NCBI GenBank assembly: GCA_950295325.1
Contig: OX485806.1
Span: 52,695,169 to 52,759,168, forward strand
Length of the DNA stretch: 64,000 bases
Direction: 5' to 3'
Origin: Polytrichum commune
Lineage: Eukaryota; Streptophyta; Polytrichopsida; Polytrichales; Polytrichaceae
Within the stretch, counting starts at the first letter, position 1, and each line of letters starts with the position of its first letter. This document shows, in pieces, positions 11,100 to 21,295 of the stretch. Below the pieces are notes generated by a model. It saw only the letters and a list, made by a program, of their open reading frames with translations, had not been told where the DNA came from and did no database searches. The translations under genes and the position numbers were made by a program.

Positions 11100-12060
11100 T
11101 GAAAGTTGAAAATCTGGCTCTCGGAAGTGAGAGCATCGAAAAAAACACAACCATTCAACACCTGAATCAAAGTTGAGAATGTGGCCTACCCATGTAGGCT
11201 CTCGGAAGTGAGAGCATCCAAAAACACACAACCATTCAACACCTGAATCAAAGTTCAAAATCTGGTTCACACATGTAGTCTCTCGGAAGTGAGAGCATCC
11301 AAAAAAACACAACCATTCAACACCTGAATCAAAGTTGAGAATGTGGCCTACCCATGTAGGCTCTTGGAAGTGAGAACATCCAAAAACACACAACCAATCA
11401 ACTCCTGAATCAAAGTTGAGAATCAGGTTCACACATGTAGGCTCTCGGAAGTGAGAGCATCCAAAAAAACACAACCATTCATAACATGAATCAAAGTTGA
11501 GAATGTGGCCTACCCATGTAGGCTCTCAGAAGTGAGAACATCCAAGACAACACAACCATTCAACACCTGAATCAAAGTTGAGAATCTGGTTCACACATGT
11601 AGTGTCTCGGAAGTGAGAGCATCCAAAAAAACACAACCATTCATAACATGAATCAAAGTTGAGAATGTGGCCTACCCATGTAGGCTCTCAGAAGTGAGAA
11701 CATCCAAAACACCACAACCATTCAACACATGAATCAAAGTTGAGAATCTGGTTCACTCATGTAGTGTCTCGGAAGTGAGAGCATCCAAATAAACACAACC
11801 ATTCATAACATGAATCAAAGTTGAGAATGTGGCCTACCCGTGTAGGCTCTCAGAAATGAGAGCATCCAAAAACACACAACCATTCAACACCTGAATCAAA
11901 GTTAAGAATCAGGTTCACACATGTAGGCTCTCGGAAGTGAGAGCATTCAAAAAAGCACAACCATTCATAACATGAATCAAAGTTGAGAATGTGGCCTACC
12001 CATGTAGGCTGTCGGAAGTGAGAGCATTCAAAAAATCAAAAAGATTCATCACCTAAATCA
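11100..12060 (-). repeat. 81-bp satellite with two alternating subunits and a hairpin
   Basis: There are about 11 units of exactly 81 bp (for example starts at 11,116, 11,197, 11,278, 11,359, 11,440 and 11,521). Subunits with 'GTGGCCTACCCATGTAGG' alternate with subunits holding 'CTGGTTCACACATGTAG', so the higher-order period is 162 bp. Each unit has GCTCTC-GGAAGT-GAGAGC, a six-base-pair stem. Because 81 is divisible by 3, open frames with a 27-residue repeat appear. They should not be read as protein. Confidence 0.9.
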
Positions 12061-12294
12061 AATTTGAGAGTCCAAACACTCACCAGGATGGAGTAGCATA
12101 ATGCTTGTGCTTGGATTGCTCACATGTGAAAAGGGTGCACGGGGATGTGACAATAATTGGCAGGATATATGCTTTGAATGCATAAGATTAATGGGCTCAA
12201 TCTTAACTTAATTAGGGGATCCTACCTAGTACACCACATAATGACCTGGGATGCAATATATAACATTATGGCTATAATGCCACATGCAAAAATC

Positions 12295-13025
12295 TAGATC
12301 AAACCCCCAACCCGTGGACCCTCTCGCAACCGAGAGGGTCCCTACATAGTCCAACCCCTTAACTTGAAAAATATGAACCCAACAAAAAAAGGTTCAACCC
12401 GTCAACCCCAACTTGTCCTACCCGACACTATCAACCGAACTAGTCCACACAAGTTTAGACTATCTATACATACAACTCTCTAGTCCATACCCAACTAGGC
12501 CGAACTAGTCCATGACCCTCTCGGATCTTAGACGGTCCTATTCCAGCCCATTTACAACTAGGCCGAACCTGAACAAACAAGAAATATCTAGTTAAACATA
12601 CAAGCCTCACAACATTCCACTCAAAATCTGGCCCTAATGAGCCTACTCCATGACCCTCTCGGATCCAAGAGGGTCCTATTCCAGCCCATACACAACTAGG
12701 CCGAACCAGTACACAAAAGAAATATCTAGTTAAACATACATACCTCACAACATTTCTATCAAAATCTGGTCCTTACACACAACTAGGCCAAACCAGTCCA
12801 AACAAGTTCTACCCACCTACACATACAAAGTACCTAGACTTGAAGTCAAAATCTGGTCCTAATGCCCTCCAAGTAAAGACCCTCTCGGATCCGAAAGGGT
12901 CCAAAAATGTGGTGCAAACCTCAACCCCTGGACCCTCTCGGTTCCGAGAGGGTCCAAAAATGTGGTGCAAACCTCAACCCCTGGACCCTCTCGGTTCCGA
13001 GAGGGTCAAATTCCAGCCAAAAAAC
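12295..13025 (-). repeat. 138-bp palindromic satellite, small block in copy 1
   Basis: A few degenerate units in minus orientation have palindromes near 12,318, 12,513, 12,652, 12,880, 12,933 and 12,985. The last two are CCCTCTCGGTTCCGAGAGGG with TT at the centre, and they lie in a short duplicated 50-bp block ('AATGTGGTGCAAACCTCAAC'). The block lies between the 81-bp satellite and the 3' end of the cargo gene. Confidence 0.85.
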
Positions 13026-13574
13026 AAACTAGTTGAACCTATCAACCAACTAGTTGAACATATGTACAAATACAAGTTGTCAACCTTCTAGAGCAATTGA
13101 AATCAAACAACAAAATAAGATGAAGGAGGAGTTGAATGTGGTTTGAAAAAGGGACATGGAAATTCAACAAATGAAATTATAAAAAACTTAAACATAAAGA
13201 ATACATAGGAAATAGAGCTTCCAAACGCATGAGGCGTAGTCAAGAACTTGGAGTACCATGTCTATCACTATCCTCGCCCTGGTCGGCCTCTATATATAGG
13301 AAATCCAAAACTAGTTTGTTGAAAGGGTGGGTGCGACTAAGAGGTGGAGACGGTGCTTCCGCCAATAGATGGGCAAGGTCAGCAGCATACGAAGGAAGCC
13401 CAAATGTTGTCGAAGGGGTTGCAAACATGTCAACATTAAGGACACAAATTGGGCTCTCAATATAAACTCTAAAAATATAAAACGAGAAAACAAAAAAATT
13501 AGCACATGACAAAAATCCGGAATCGAGAAGATAGAAATCCAGGCAAACAAGTTAGAAGCCAAGAACGAACTTAC

Positions 13575-14575
13575 GCACACAGCAAATCGAAATTGCGCTT
13601 CGCCATCTTCCGGGGAGAAAGAGCAAAAACCGACCCTCGTTGTGGGGCAGCATGCTAAGAAGTGTCTTCTAGCTCAGTCTCACGCTTGGGGAGGAGGATG
13701 GACTTGAAGATGTCGATATCCGACTCAAGCGCCATAATATGGCGTTGAATGGATCGACATGCAATGACGGAACCTCCTAGAAAAACAAAATCCAAGAAGG
13801 TGAGCATAAGGGAATGAATGGGAAATGGACAAGCAAAAAACAATAAAAAAAGACATGAGAAACAAAGAGAAGAAAAACCAACCAAGGCCACATTGTCAAT
13901 CCATGATAATGTCATCCTTGTCAGTGAGGGCGGAGAAAATGATGGAGAAGAACTCGGGGCACTTTTCACGAGCACCTCTTCAAGGCACCCCGTTTTCCCT
14001 CATCGACTGGTTCTTCAAATCGGCGAAGCTATTGAGCCAACCATCTCTCTTGAGATTGTAACCCATGTCTTCAAAGTCCGAGGTCCGGACATTCAAAACA
14101 AAATCGTTACACACGAGCACCTTGATGAAGAACTTGTGAGTCTATAAGAAATGAGAAGGTTAGAATGAAGAATACAAAAATGGAAGGAAAAAAAACAAGA
14201 ATACAAAAGGATAAGGCTAGAAATGACTTACCAAGTCGGATGGATTAGTGAGCGATTGGAGATCGAGGTCATTTATACAAACCAGTCTTTGGCAACGTAG
14301 AAGTCCTTTGTATGTGCCCAGTCATATATAGATCTAGACACCTTAGTATCAGCGACGTGTGCAAAGACAAAAACGTCGTCGTCATAGAGGTTTGCGCTTG
14401 CGAAGGCAAACAAAACCTCAAAGTACGTGGAAGAACGTATGTTCCACACAAGAACATTCGAGGATGATGACGAGATGTCCGACACACGGAGGTTCTCGGG
14501 CATATCTGCAAAGTGTAGATCAAGCCCTATATGCACCTTAGGCTTGGTATTATGACGAGTACGACCCGCTCCAAC
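13575..14575 (-). other. DNA methyltransferase-like exons of cargo copy 1
   Basis: Exons 14,232-14,575, 13,883-14,141 and 13,575-13,776 splice in phase. They give 'GLDLHFADMPENLR' (motif IV position), 'DDDVFVFAH', 'GAREKCPEFF' and 'IIMD-QCGLGGSVIACRSIQ' with 'ALESDIDIFKS'. This order, with the catalytic motif first and the AdoMet-binding motif last, is that of beta-class (permuted) N4-cytosine/N6-adenine methyltransferases, whose motif I region reads D-x-F-x-G-S-G...A...R...E-x-D. Two Trp codons of copy 2 read TGA here. The catalytic position reads D-M-P-E rather than D/S-P-P-Y/W, so even an intact protein of this type might not methylate. Confidence 0.4.
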
Positions 14576-15689
14576 CTGGAAATAAAAAATCCATAGAAAA
14601 ATATAATAAAACAAGTGTTGAATTAGAATGGATGAACGAGAAAACAAGAGAATGTCGCATAGACCTTAGTAAAGAATTCTTGGATGTGGCGGTAAGGGGG
14701 AACCTTGGACCACATGAGATCCTCTATGAGGTCCCCCATGTCAACATTCTCAATCAAAGAAAGAGAAGACAATTTCTCCGAAGAAATTGCGGAGGTACTC
14801 GGAGCAACGACCTTCCTCTTGCGCGGCATGGAGGGAATGGTGATACCGCTATGGGAAGGAACGGGAACATGGTTACGAGAAGGGGCAGAAGGAGTTGCCG
14901 TTGGACTTCCGACAACCGTGGTGGCTGGAGCTGCAGTGCCCTGAACGGAGGCCTTGGTGAAAGAACGGGTGGAGACTTGACTGGAGGCCACCCTCTTGCC
15001 TTTGCCCTTGGCCTTCACCGATGCAACCTCCTTGTCATTGGTGGGAGGAGCCGGATTCTCATCTTCTTCCGGCTCTTCCTCCAATTCAATTACCTCATGG
15101 ACAGAGGAAGCGAAACTGTCGTAGAGGGGTTCTTCTACGTCGGGAACAAATCCACGAGAACAATCCAAGTACCAACCACCAGCCATCAAATGCACGCGTG
15201 GAAATTTTGCAAGTTGCATGTGCGTGTACATACAAAGATTTGAGTTGTTATCGATCCAATCGTCAAGGAATGACGGCAAGGACGAAGAAGGGAAGAGCAT
15301 TCTTTACGACAAACTCACGGTGAATGTACCTACACATCGGAGAACATGAAAACAAAGACATGGAATTGAAATAATAAAAACAAACGAAGATATGAAGGAG
15401 AAAATAAAAACAATGATAATTACCGGTAAGCAATGCACTTGATAGCTATGGGACCTTCCTCGAACTCCATGAGATCGAGCCCTTTGGTGAATTTCAAGAC
15501 TCCCTTGTCATCAAAATACATCCGAAAAGCCTTGTCCCACAAAATGAGCCTCCAATGCTTGATAAAATGAGCAGGTTGCAAAACATCTTCCGTAGAAACT
15601 TAGTTGATGTCCATGGAGCATTCATTTTCAAATGAGGCGATCTCACCCTCAACCCCTTTCTCCAATTAAGATGAGAAAAACATGAAGTT

Positions 15690-15806
15690 AGAAATCTGGT
15701 CAAGATCTGGTCCTAATGCCTAACTAAACATACAAAGTATCCAACACAGAAGGCAAAATCTGGTCCTCATGCCCTCAACAAAAGACCCTCTCGGATCCGA
15801 GAGGGT
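15690..15806 (-). repeat. Single palindromic satellite unit inside the cargo gene
   Basis: One unit with the palindrome CCCTCTCGGATCCGAGAGGG at about 15,785-15,804 and 'AATCTGGTCCT' flanks lies between two cargo exons. At the matching place in copy 2 the satellite occupies about 1.4 kb and several exons are gone. Confidence 0.85.
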
Positions 15807-16762
15807 CGTCCTCTAGAGCACACCAAACTATTTCAACATCACAACCGAATATCACAATTTCAAAAAGTATAAGGTATTGGAGCACATGTGCCCAAAAAGA
15901 AGCTTTGTGAAGCCAGTCATCGAGGGCTTTCTCGCGAAGAAGAAGAGAAGACGGGAACTTGTTAATGGTTTTGACCTCGGTGGGGGAATTCCACCACCAA
16001 AGCCATCTAGCCTTAAAGGAAGCATCCACATGTGTAGTTGCCACCTTTTGCAGTTTCTCAATAGTCATATCCGAGACGAGGAAGGTGGAGAAATGACGGT
16101 CAATCTGCAAAAATAAATAGTATAATGTAAGGGAATATACATAAAACACAAGTAGGAAAACACAAAGGTGCAAGCAAACAAAAATTAAAGAGGTGCAAAG
16201 AGTATCTTTTGGAAGAAGTCATCACCATTGTCCTTGTGGGCAACGGAGATGAACTTTTCAAAGCTCCGAGATCAAATACTTTTGATCAATCTATCTTGGA
16301 TTTTTGTCATAGCATCCCAAATCCCAAGAGCAGATCTAAGAGCCTCGTGAGTGGCCTCACGGTATAACCGTGCAGCAGTATCCGCCGAATTGGAGATCTT
16401 TCATTAAAACAAACAGAAATGTGTGTAAGGATTAATGCACAAAACATGAGAAAAGAGAAAACTAGAGGTAGGAGAAATATTACCTTGTACAAGAACTTGA
16501 CGAAGACGTCCAATGTGAAGGGATACAAGGTAGGGCTCTTCTCCATCTTAGCCTCGCATATCTTGTAGTCGTCAACAGAAATGAGGTCCTTGAATTCCTC
16601 AAGCTTCATTTTTCCAAATGTACGAATGCGAAGCAATTTGGCGGGGAGGTTGTTCTTAACATGATCGTGCTCCGTGGACCTAAAAAACAAAGTAATGAGG
16701 GTCCAGAAAACAATGAAACATAAAAAAGAAAACGGAAAAAAATGAAAGAAACGTGAACTTAC

Positions 16763-17340
16763 CAATTGATGTCATTCATGGCATTCAAGAAGATGGCGGT
16801 GCAACTTCTTGGATCAACGACAATATTGTCAACAGAGATATGCCAATCTTTATCCAACGAATGATGCTTATTAATGTGCCTCCACCAAGCTGACAAACGG
16901 TGGTTCCCCTCCCACACGTAGAACATCTTGCCAGAAAGGTGAGCAAGGTCAGGGTCATTTTGGAGCATGGCGTCGAATTCCTTATTGGCCTCTTGCCATA
17001 ATGAACTCCAAGAATTGTGGATGTCATCGGAGACATGGAGTACCTCATTGAGGTTGTTGTAGGGAGAGACATACAAGGCTCGGTCACCGTCACGGTAACC
17101 CATTACGAACTGATTTTCCAACCGAGCGACATCAACCTCGTTGGTGGGACGAACAAGTGGAAGACATCGCAAGCGGCACAAAGGGATAGAGAAACGCGAC
17201 TTATGAAAAGGTTTCATTCGAACACCGTGAATCACAGCATTAGAGTTTTTTTTTTGCGATCTCTGAATCAAGAGCTCAGTCTCCTCTGGGTTGGACTCAT
17301 CAAGAGGATGCAAAGAGTCGGTTGCAACTGGTGCATCATT
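16763..17340 (-). other. ParB-like domain exon of cargo copy 1
   Basis: This exon is open throughout and ends at GT (AACTTACC on the plus strand). It has an N-terminal basic stretch, then 'SIPLCRLRCLPLVRP', 'VARLENQFVMGYRDGDRAL' and 'VWEGNHRLSAW' about 70 residues later. This layout, beginning with strand-Arg-Pro, then 'L...F..G', then G-x-H-R-x-x-A, is that of the ParB/sulfiredoxin nuclease-like fold. In bacteria that fold serves chromosome partitioning and is also fused to phage and plasmid DNA methylases. Copy 2 keeps the same motifs, with 'VWEGNHRLSAW' unchanged. The similarity is by motif and spacing, not by search, so it is a hypothesis. Confidence 0.45.
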
Positions 17341-17589
17341 CTACAAGGGCCACCATAAAAACATTAGGTAGTGCCAAAATTATTGAAAATACAATGAAAG
17401 CGAGGCGATGTTTGGGATACGATGAAAACTCAAGGATTGAGGCAATGGCTTATAATCATACCAGAGGAACCTCCAATTGAACATTATGGTCATCCATTGA
17501 GGGATCCACCGATAGAATGAGATCCATGGATTGTGATTCCTACACAAATGCAAGAAAACATTGAAGTCATAATCTGATCCTAATGTCCT

Positions 17590-20530
17590 ATCCCAAGACT
17601 ACAAAACATACATGCCTCACAACATTCCACTCAAAATAAGGCCATTATGAGCCTACCCATGACCCTCTCGGATCCGAGAGGGTCCTATTCCAACCCATAC
17701 ACAACTAGGCCCAACCAGTACACACAAGATATATTTAGTTGAACATACATGCCTCACAACATTTCAATCAAAATCTGGTCCTTATGAGCCTAGACCATGA
17801 CCCTCTTGGATCCGAGAGGATCCTCTTCCAGCCAACTTACAACTAGGTCGAACCAAAACAAACAAGAAATATCTAGTTAAACATACATGCCTCACACACA
17901 TTCCACTCAAAATCTGGCCCTTATGAGCCTACCCCATGACCCTATCGGATCCGAAAGGGTCCTCTTCCAGCCAACTTACAACTAGGCCGAGCCAGAACAA
18001 ACAAGAAATATCTAGTTAAACATACATGCCTCACACACATTCCACTCAAAATCTGGCCCTTATGACCCTACCCCATGACCCTCTCGGATCCGAGAGGGTC
18101 TTCTTCTAGCCCATTTACAACTAGGCCGAACGAGAACAAACAAGAAGTATCTAGTTAAACATACATGCCTCACACACATTCCACTCAAAATCTGGCCCTT
18201 ATGACCCTACCCCATGACCCTCTTGGATCCGAGAGGGTCCTATTCCAGCCAATTTACAACTAGGCCGAACGAGAACAAACAACAAATATCTAGTTAAACA
18301 TACAAGCCTCACAACATTCCACTCAAAATCTGGTTCTTATGAGCCTACCCCATGACCTTCTCGGATCCCAGAGAGTCCTATTCAAGCCCATTTACAGCTA
18401 GGCCGAAGTAGAACACACAACAAATATGTAGTTAAACATACAAGCCTCACACACATTCCACTCAAAATTTGGCCCTTATTAGCCTACACCATGACCCTCT
18501 CGGATCCGAGAGGGTCCTCTTCCAATCCATTTAGAACTAGACCGAACCAGAACAAACAAGAAATATCTAGTTAAACATACATGCCTCACACACATTCCAC
18601 TCAAAATCTGGCCCTTATGAGCCTACCCCATGACCCTCTCAGATCCGAGAGGGTCCTCTTCCAGCCCATTCACAACTAGGCCAAACCAGTACACAAAAGA
18701 AATGTCTACTTAAACATACATGCCTCATACACATTCAAATCAAAATGTGGCCCTAATGAGCCTACCCCATGATGCTCTCGGATCCGAGAGGGTCCTATTC
18801 CATCCCATACACAACTAGGCCGAACCAGAACACACAAGATATATCTACTTAAATATAAAAGCCTCACAACATTCACATCAAAATCTGGCCCTATTGAGCA
18901 TACTCCATGACCCTCTTGGATCCGAGAGGGTCCTATTCCAGCCCATTTACAGTTAGGCCGAACCACAACACACAAGAAATATCTAGTTAAACATACATGC
19001 CCATACACAACTAGGTCAAACCGGTACCCACAAGAATTATCTACCTACACATGCATACCTCACAACATTCCATTCAAAATCTAGTCCTCATGGCCGACTC
19101 TCAACTATAAGCCGAACTAACCTACACAAGTCAACCCTATCTACACATACATGCCTCACAACATTCACCTCAAGATCTGGTCTCTTGGCCGCCTCCCAAC
19201 AACTAAGCCGAACCAGTCCACACAAGAAATATCTACCTACACATGCATATCTCACAACATTCCACTCAAAATCTGGTCCTCATGGCCGACTCTCAACTAT
19301 AAGCCGAACTAGCCTACACAAGTCAACCCTATCTACACATACATGCCTCACAACATTCACCTCAAAATCTGGTCTCTTGGCCGCCTCCCAACAACTAAGC
19401 CGAACCAGTCCACACAAGAAATATCTACCTACACATACATACCTCACAACATTCCACTCAAAATCTGGTCCGCATGGCCGACTCTCAACTATAAGCCGAA
19501 CTAGCCTACACAAGTCAACCCTATCTACACATACATGCCTCACAACATTCACCTCAAAATCTGATCTCTTGGCCGACTCGAAATAACTAAGCCGAGCTAG
19601 TCCACACAAATGATATGTACGTACACATACATGCCTCACAACATGCCACTCCAAATCTGGTCCTTATGAGCCTACCCCATGACCCTCTCGGATCCGAGAG
19701 GGTCTTATTCTAGCCAATACGCAACTAAGCCGAACTATTCTACACAAGGCAACCCTATCTACACATACATGCCTCCCAACACTGATCTAAAAATCTGGTC
19801 CCTTGGCCGACTCGTAACAACTAAGCCGAACTAGTCCACACAAGTGATATCTTCCTACACATAGTGGTCAACATTGAGCTCACCCAAAACTATTCACCGA
19901 AATAGTATGAAAGGGCCCAATTCCAGGCTATACCCAACAATTCGAACATACCAGAAAATTCACTAGACACAAGTTGAACCTATGAACACACACAATCTTC
20001 ACAACCCAAACTCAAAATCTGGTCCTTATGGCCTACCAACACACAATCAACGAAGTAGTCCACACAATTCGAGTCTATGTACCCATACAAATTTTACAAC
20101 CTCAATTCAAAAACTAGTCCTTATGGCCTACCCAACACTATCAACCGAACTAGTGCACACAAGTTTACCCTATCTACTCATACAACATACACAACCTTTA
20201 ATTCAAAATCTAGTCCTTATATCCTTCCCGACACTATCAAAGTTTACTCTATCTACTCATACAACATACGCAACCTTGAATTCAAGATCTGGTCCTCATG
20301 TCCTTCTCGGCACTATCAACCGAACTAGTGCACACAAGTTTATCCTATCTACTCATACAACATACACAACCCTGAATTCAAAATATGGTCCTTATGTCCT
20401 ACCCAACACTATCAATCGAACTAGTCCACACAATTTTGCCTTATCTACACATTGAACATATACAACCTTGAATTCACAATCTAATCCTCAAGCCCTCAAT
20501 AAAAGACCCTCTCAGATCCGAGAGGGTCGT
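17590..20530 (-). repeat. Palindromic satellite between divergent cargo and transposase genes
   Basis: About ten 138-bp units (for example 17,797, 17,935, 18,073) carry the palindrome within 'CATGACCCTCTCGGATCCGA'. After reverse complement they align with the units at 6,189-8,677 over the half following the palindrome ('CCAGATTTTGA', '...GGAATG'). From about 19,060 to 20,480 the array shifts to subtypes lacking the palindrome ('GGCCGACTCTCAAC', 'GGCCGCCTCCCAAC' alternating, then a roughly 117-bp type), and it ends with one palindrome unit at about 20,505-20,528. The array occupies the whole shared upstream region of the two divergent genes. Confidence 0.9.
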
Positions 20531-21295
20531 TCTGTAGTCCATAACCACCTAAGGTTTTTTACTATAATGTAGGCACGTGGGTGTCAAACCCACCCAGGCG
20601 CATGTCTCCCACTCAAGGTTCCTTCTTATTTCCTTAGCCCTATCCATATATTGCTTGTCCTATTCTTTGCAAGTTCTTTCCCATATTTAGAGAATTGGAT
20701 TTCCTGTGTCATATTCCCATAAACCTAAATCTTGAAGTACCCTTTGTGCATATAAGCTTTACAACAAACTTACGGTATTCATCGAATTCTCCCTTCTCTC
20801 CTCGCGGGACCCGCTCTGATTAGAACTGTTGCGATGCTCGCTCTCTGCCATAGATGGTGCTTGTGAACCACTGTCCTCCCCTTCTTCGTCTATCGACTAC
20901 ATATTCAACTCTCCCTTGTCCACTCCACACGTATTCTGCGAGTCTGATGGGGTCCCTCTTTCTTCTATGCATGTTTCCTCCTTCTTCTTTAGTTCTCTCC
21001 GTCTCCTTTGTTTCGAATTGGTGAAACTCGTCCCTCCCTTTCTTTTCTTACGTTTCTTTCCTGGATTGATTGTAGAGACTGTATTTTGGTCTGGTTCCTT
21101 CATGTGTGCGTTCTTGTTCCCCTCTCTTTCGTGCTCTATACTCTCTGGGCATCCCTTTACTTCAATCACAAAATGACCCTTCACCGACCTTCTCTTACCG
21201 TTATAGTACCACTGTTCAACGTTTAGGGTTTACAATTCTCTGGTAGCCGTGCCTCGTTTTCTTTATTTGGATTTTTCTATTATTCGTCCCTCCCT
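20531..21295 (+). promoter_or_regulatory. Leader/promoter region of the MULE transposase
   Basis: This non-repetitive stretch lies between satellite and transposase. It holds a CACGTG (G-box core) at about 20,574 and a pyrimidine-rich leader at 20,770-21,290. No clear TATA box can be fixed. Open frames here (for example 20,829-21,176) are Ser/Pro/Phe-rich and look like leader, not gene. The promoter role is inferred from position. Confidence 0.35.

Larger units (their letters stand above)
13240..17539 (-). pseudogene. Cargo gene copy 1: ParB-like plus DNA methyltransferase-like, multi-exon
   Basis: I infer eleven exons from GT...AG borders and from the homologous copy 2: 17,462-17,539; 16,763-17,340; 16,484-16,679; about 16,207-16,397; about 15,806-16,104; 15,424 to about 15,675; 14,665-15,329; 14,232-14,575; 13,883-14,141; 13,575-13,776; 13,240-13,468. 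The order is a ParB-like domain (exon 2), Trp-rich helical exons, a Ser/Pro/Lys-rich linker (exon 7, with PRKRK, a possible nuclear signal), then a methyltransferase-like region (exons 8-10) and a Ser/Pro-rich tail. In-frame stops lie in exons 4, 8, 9 and 10 and a frameshift in exon 6, so it is dead. It is divergent from the transposase across the satellite. The function in DNA binding or modification is inferred from motifs only. Confidence 0.6.

Noticed and set aside
11091-11474. 127-codon open frame with a 27-residue repeat
   Set aside because: It is the 81-bp satellite read in frame; 81 is a multiple of three, so an open frame is expected. The repeat continues past the frame with stops.
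14632-15243. 203-codon plus-strand frame opposite the cargo gene linker exon
   Set aside because: It is the antisense shadow of the Ser/Pro/Lys linker; splice borders and copy 2 support the minus strand.
19185-20455. Long open frames on both strands (133, 124 and 157 codons)
   Set aside because: They follow satellite units of the copy 1 array. Both strands are open at once and the residues repeat with the DNA period.
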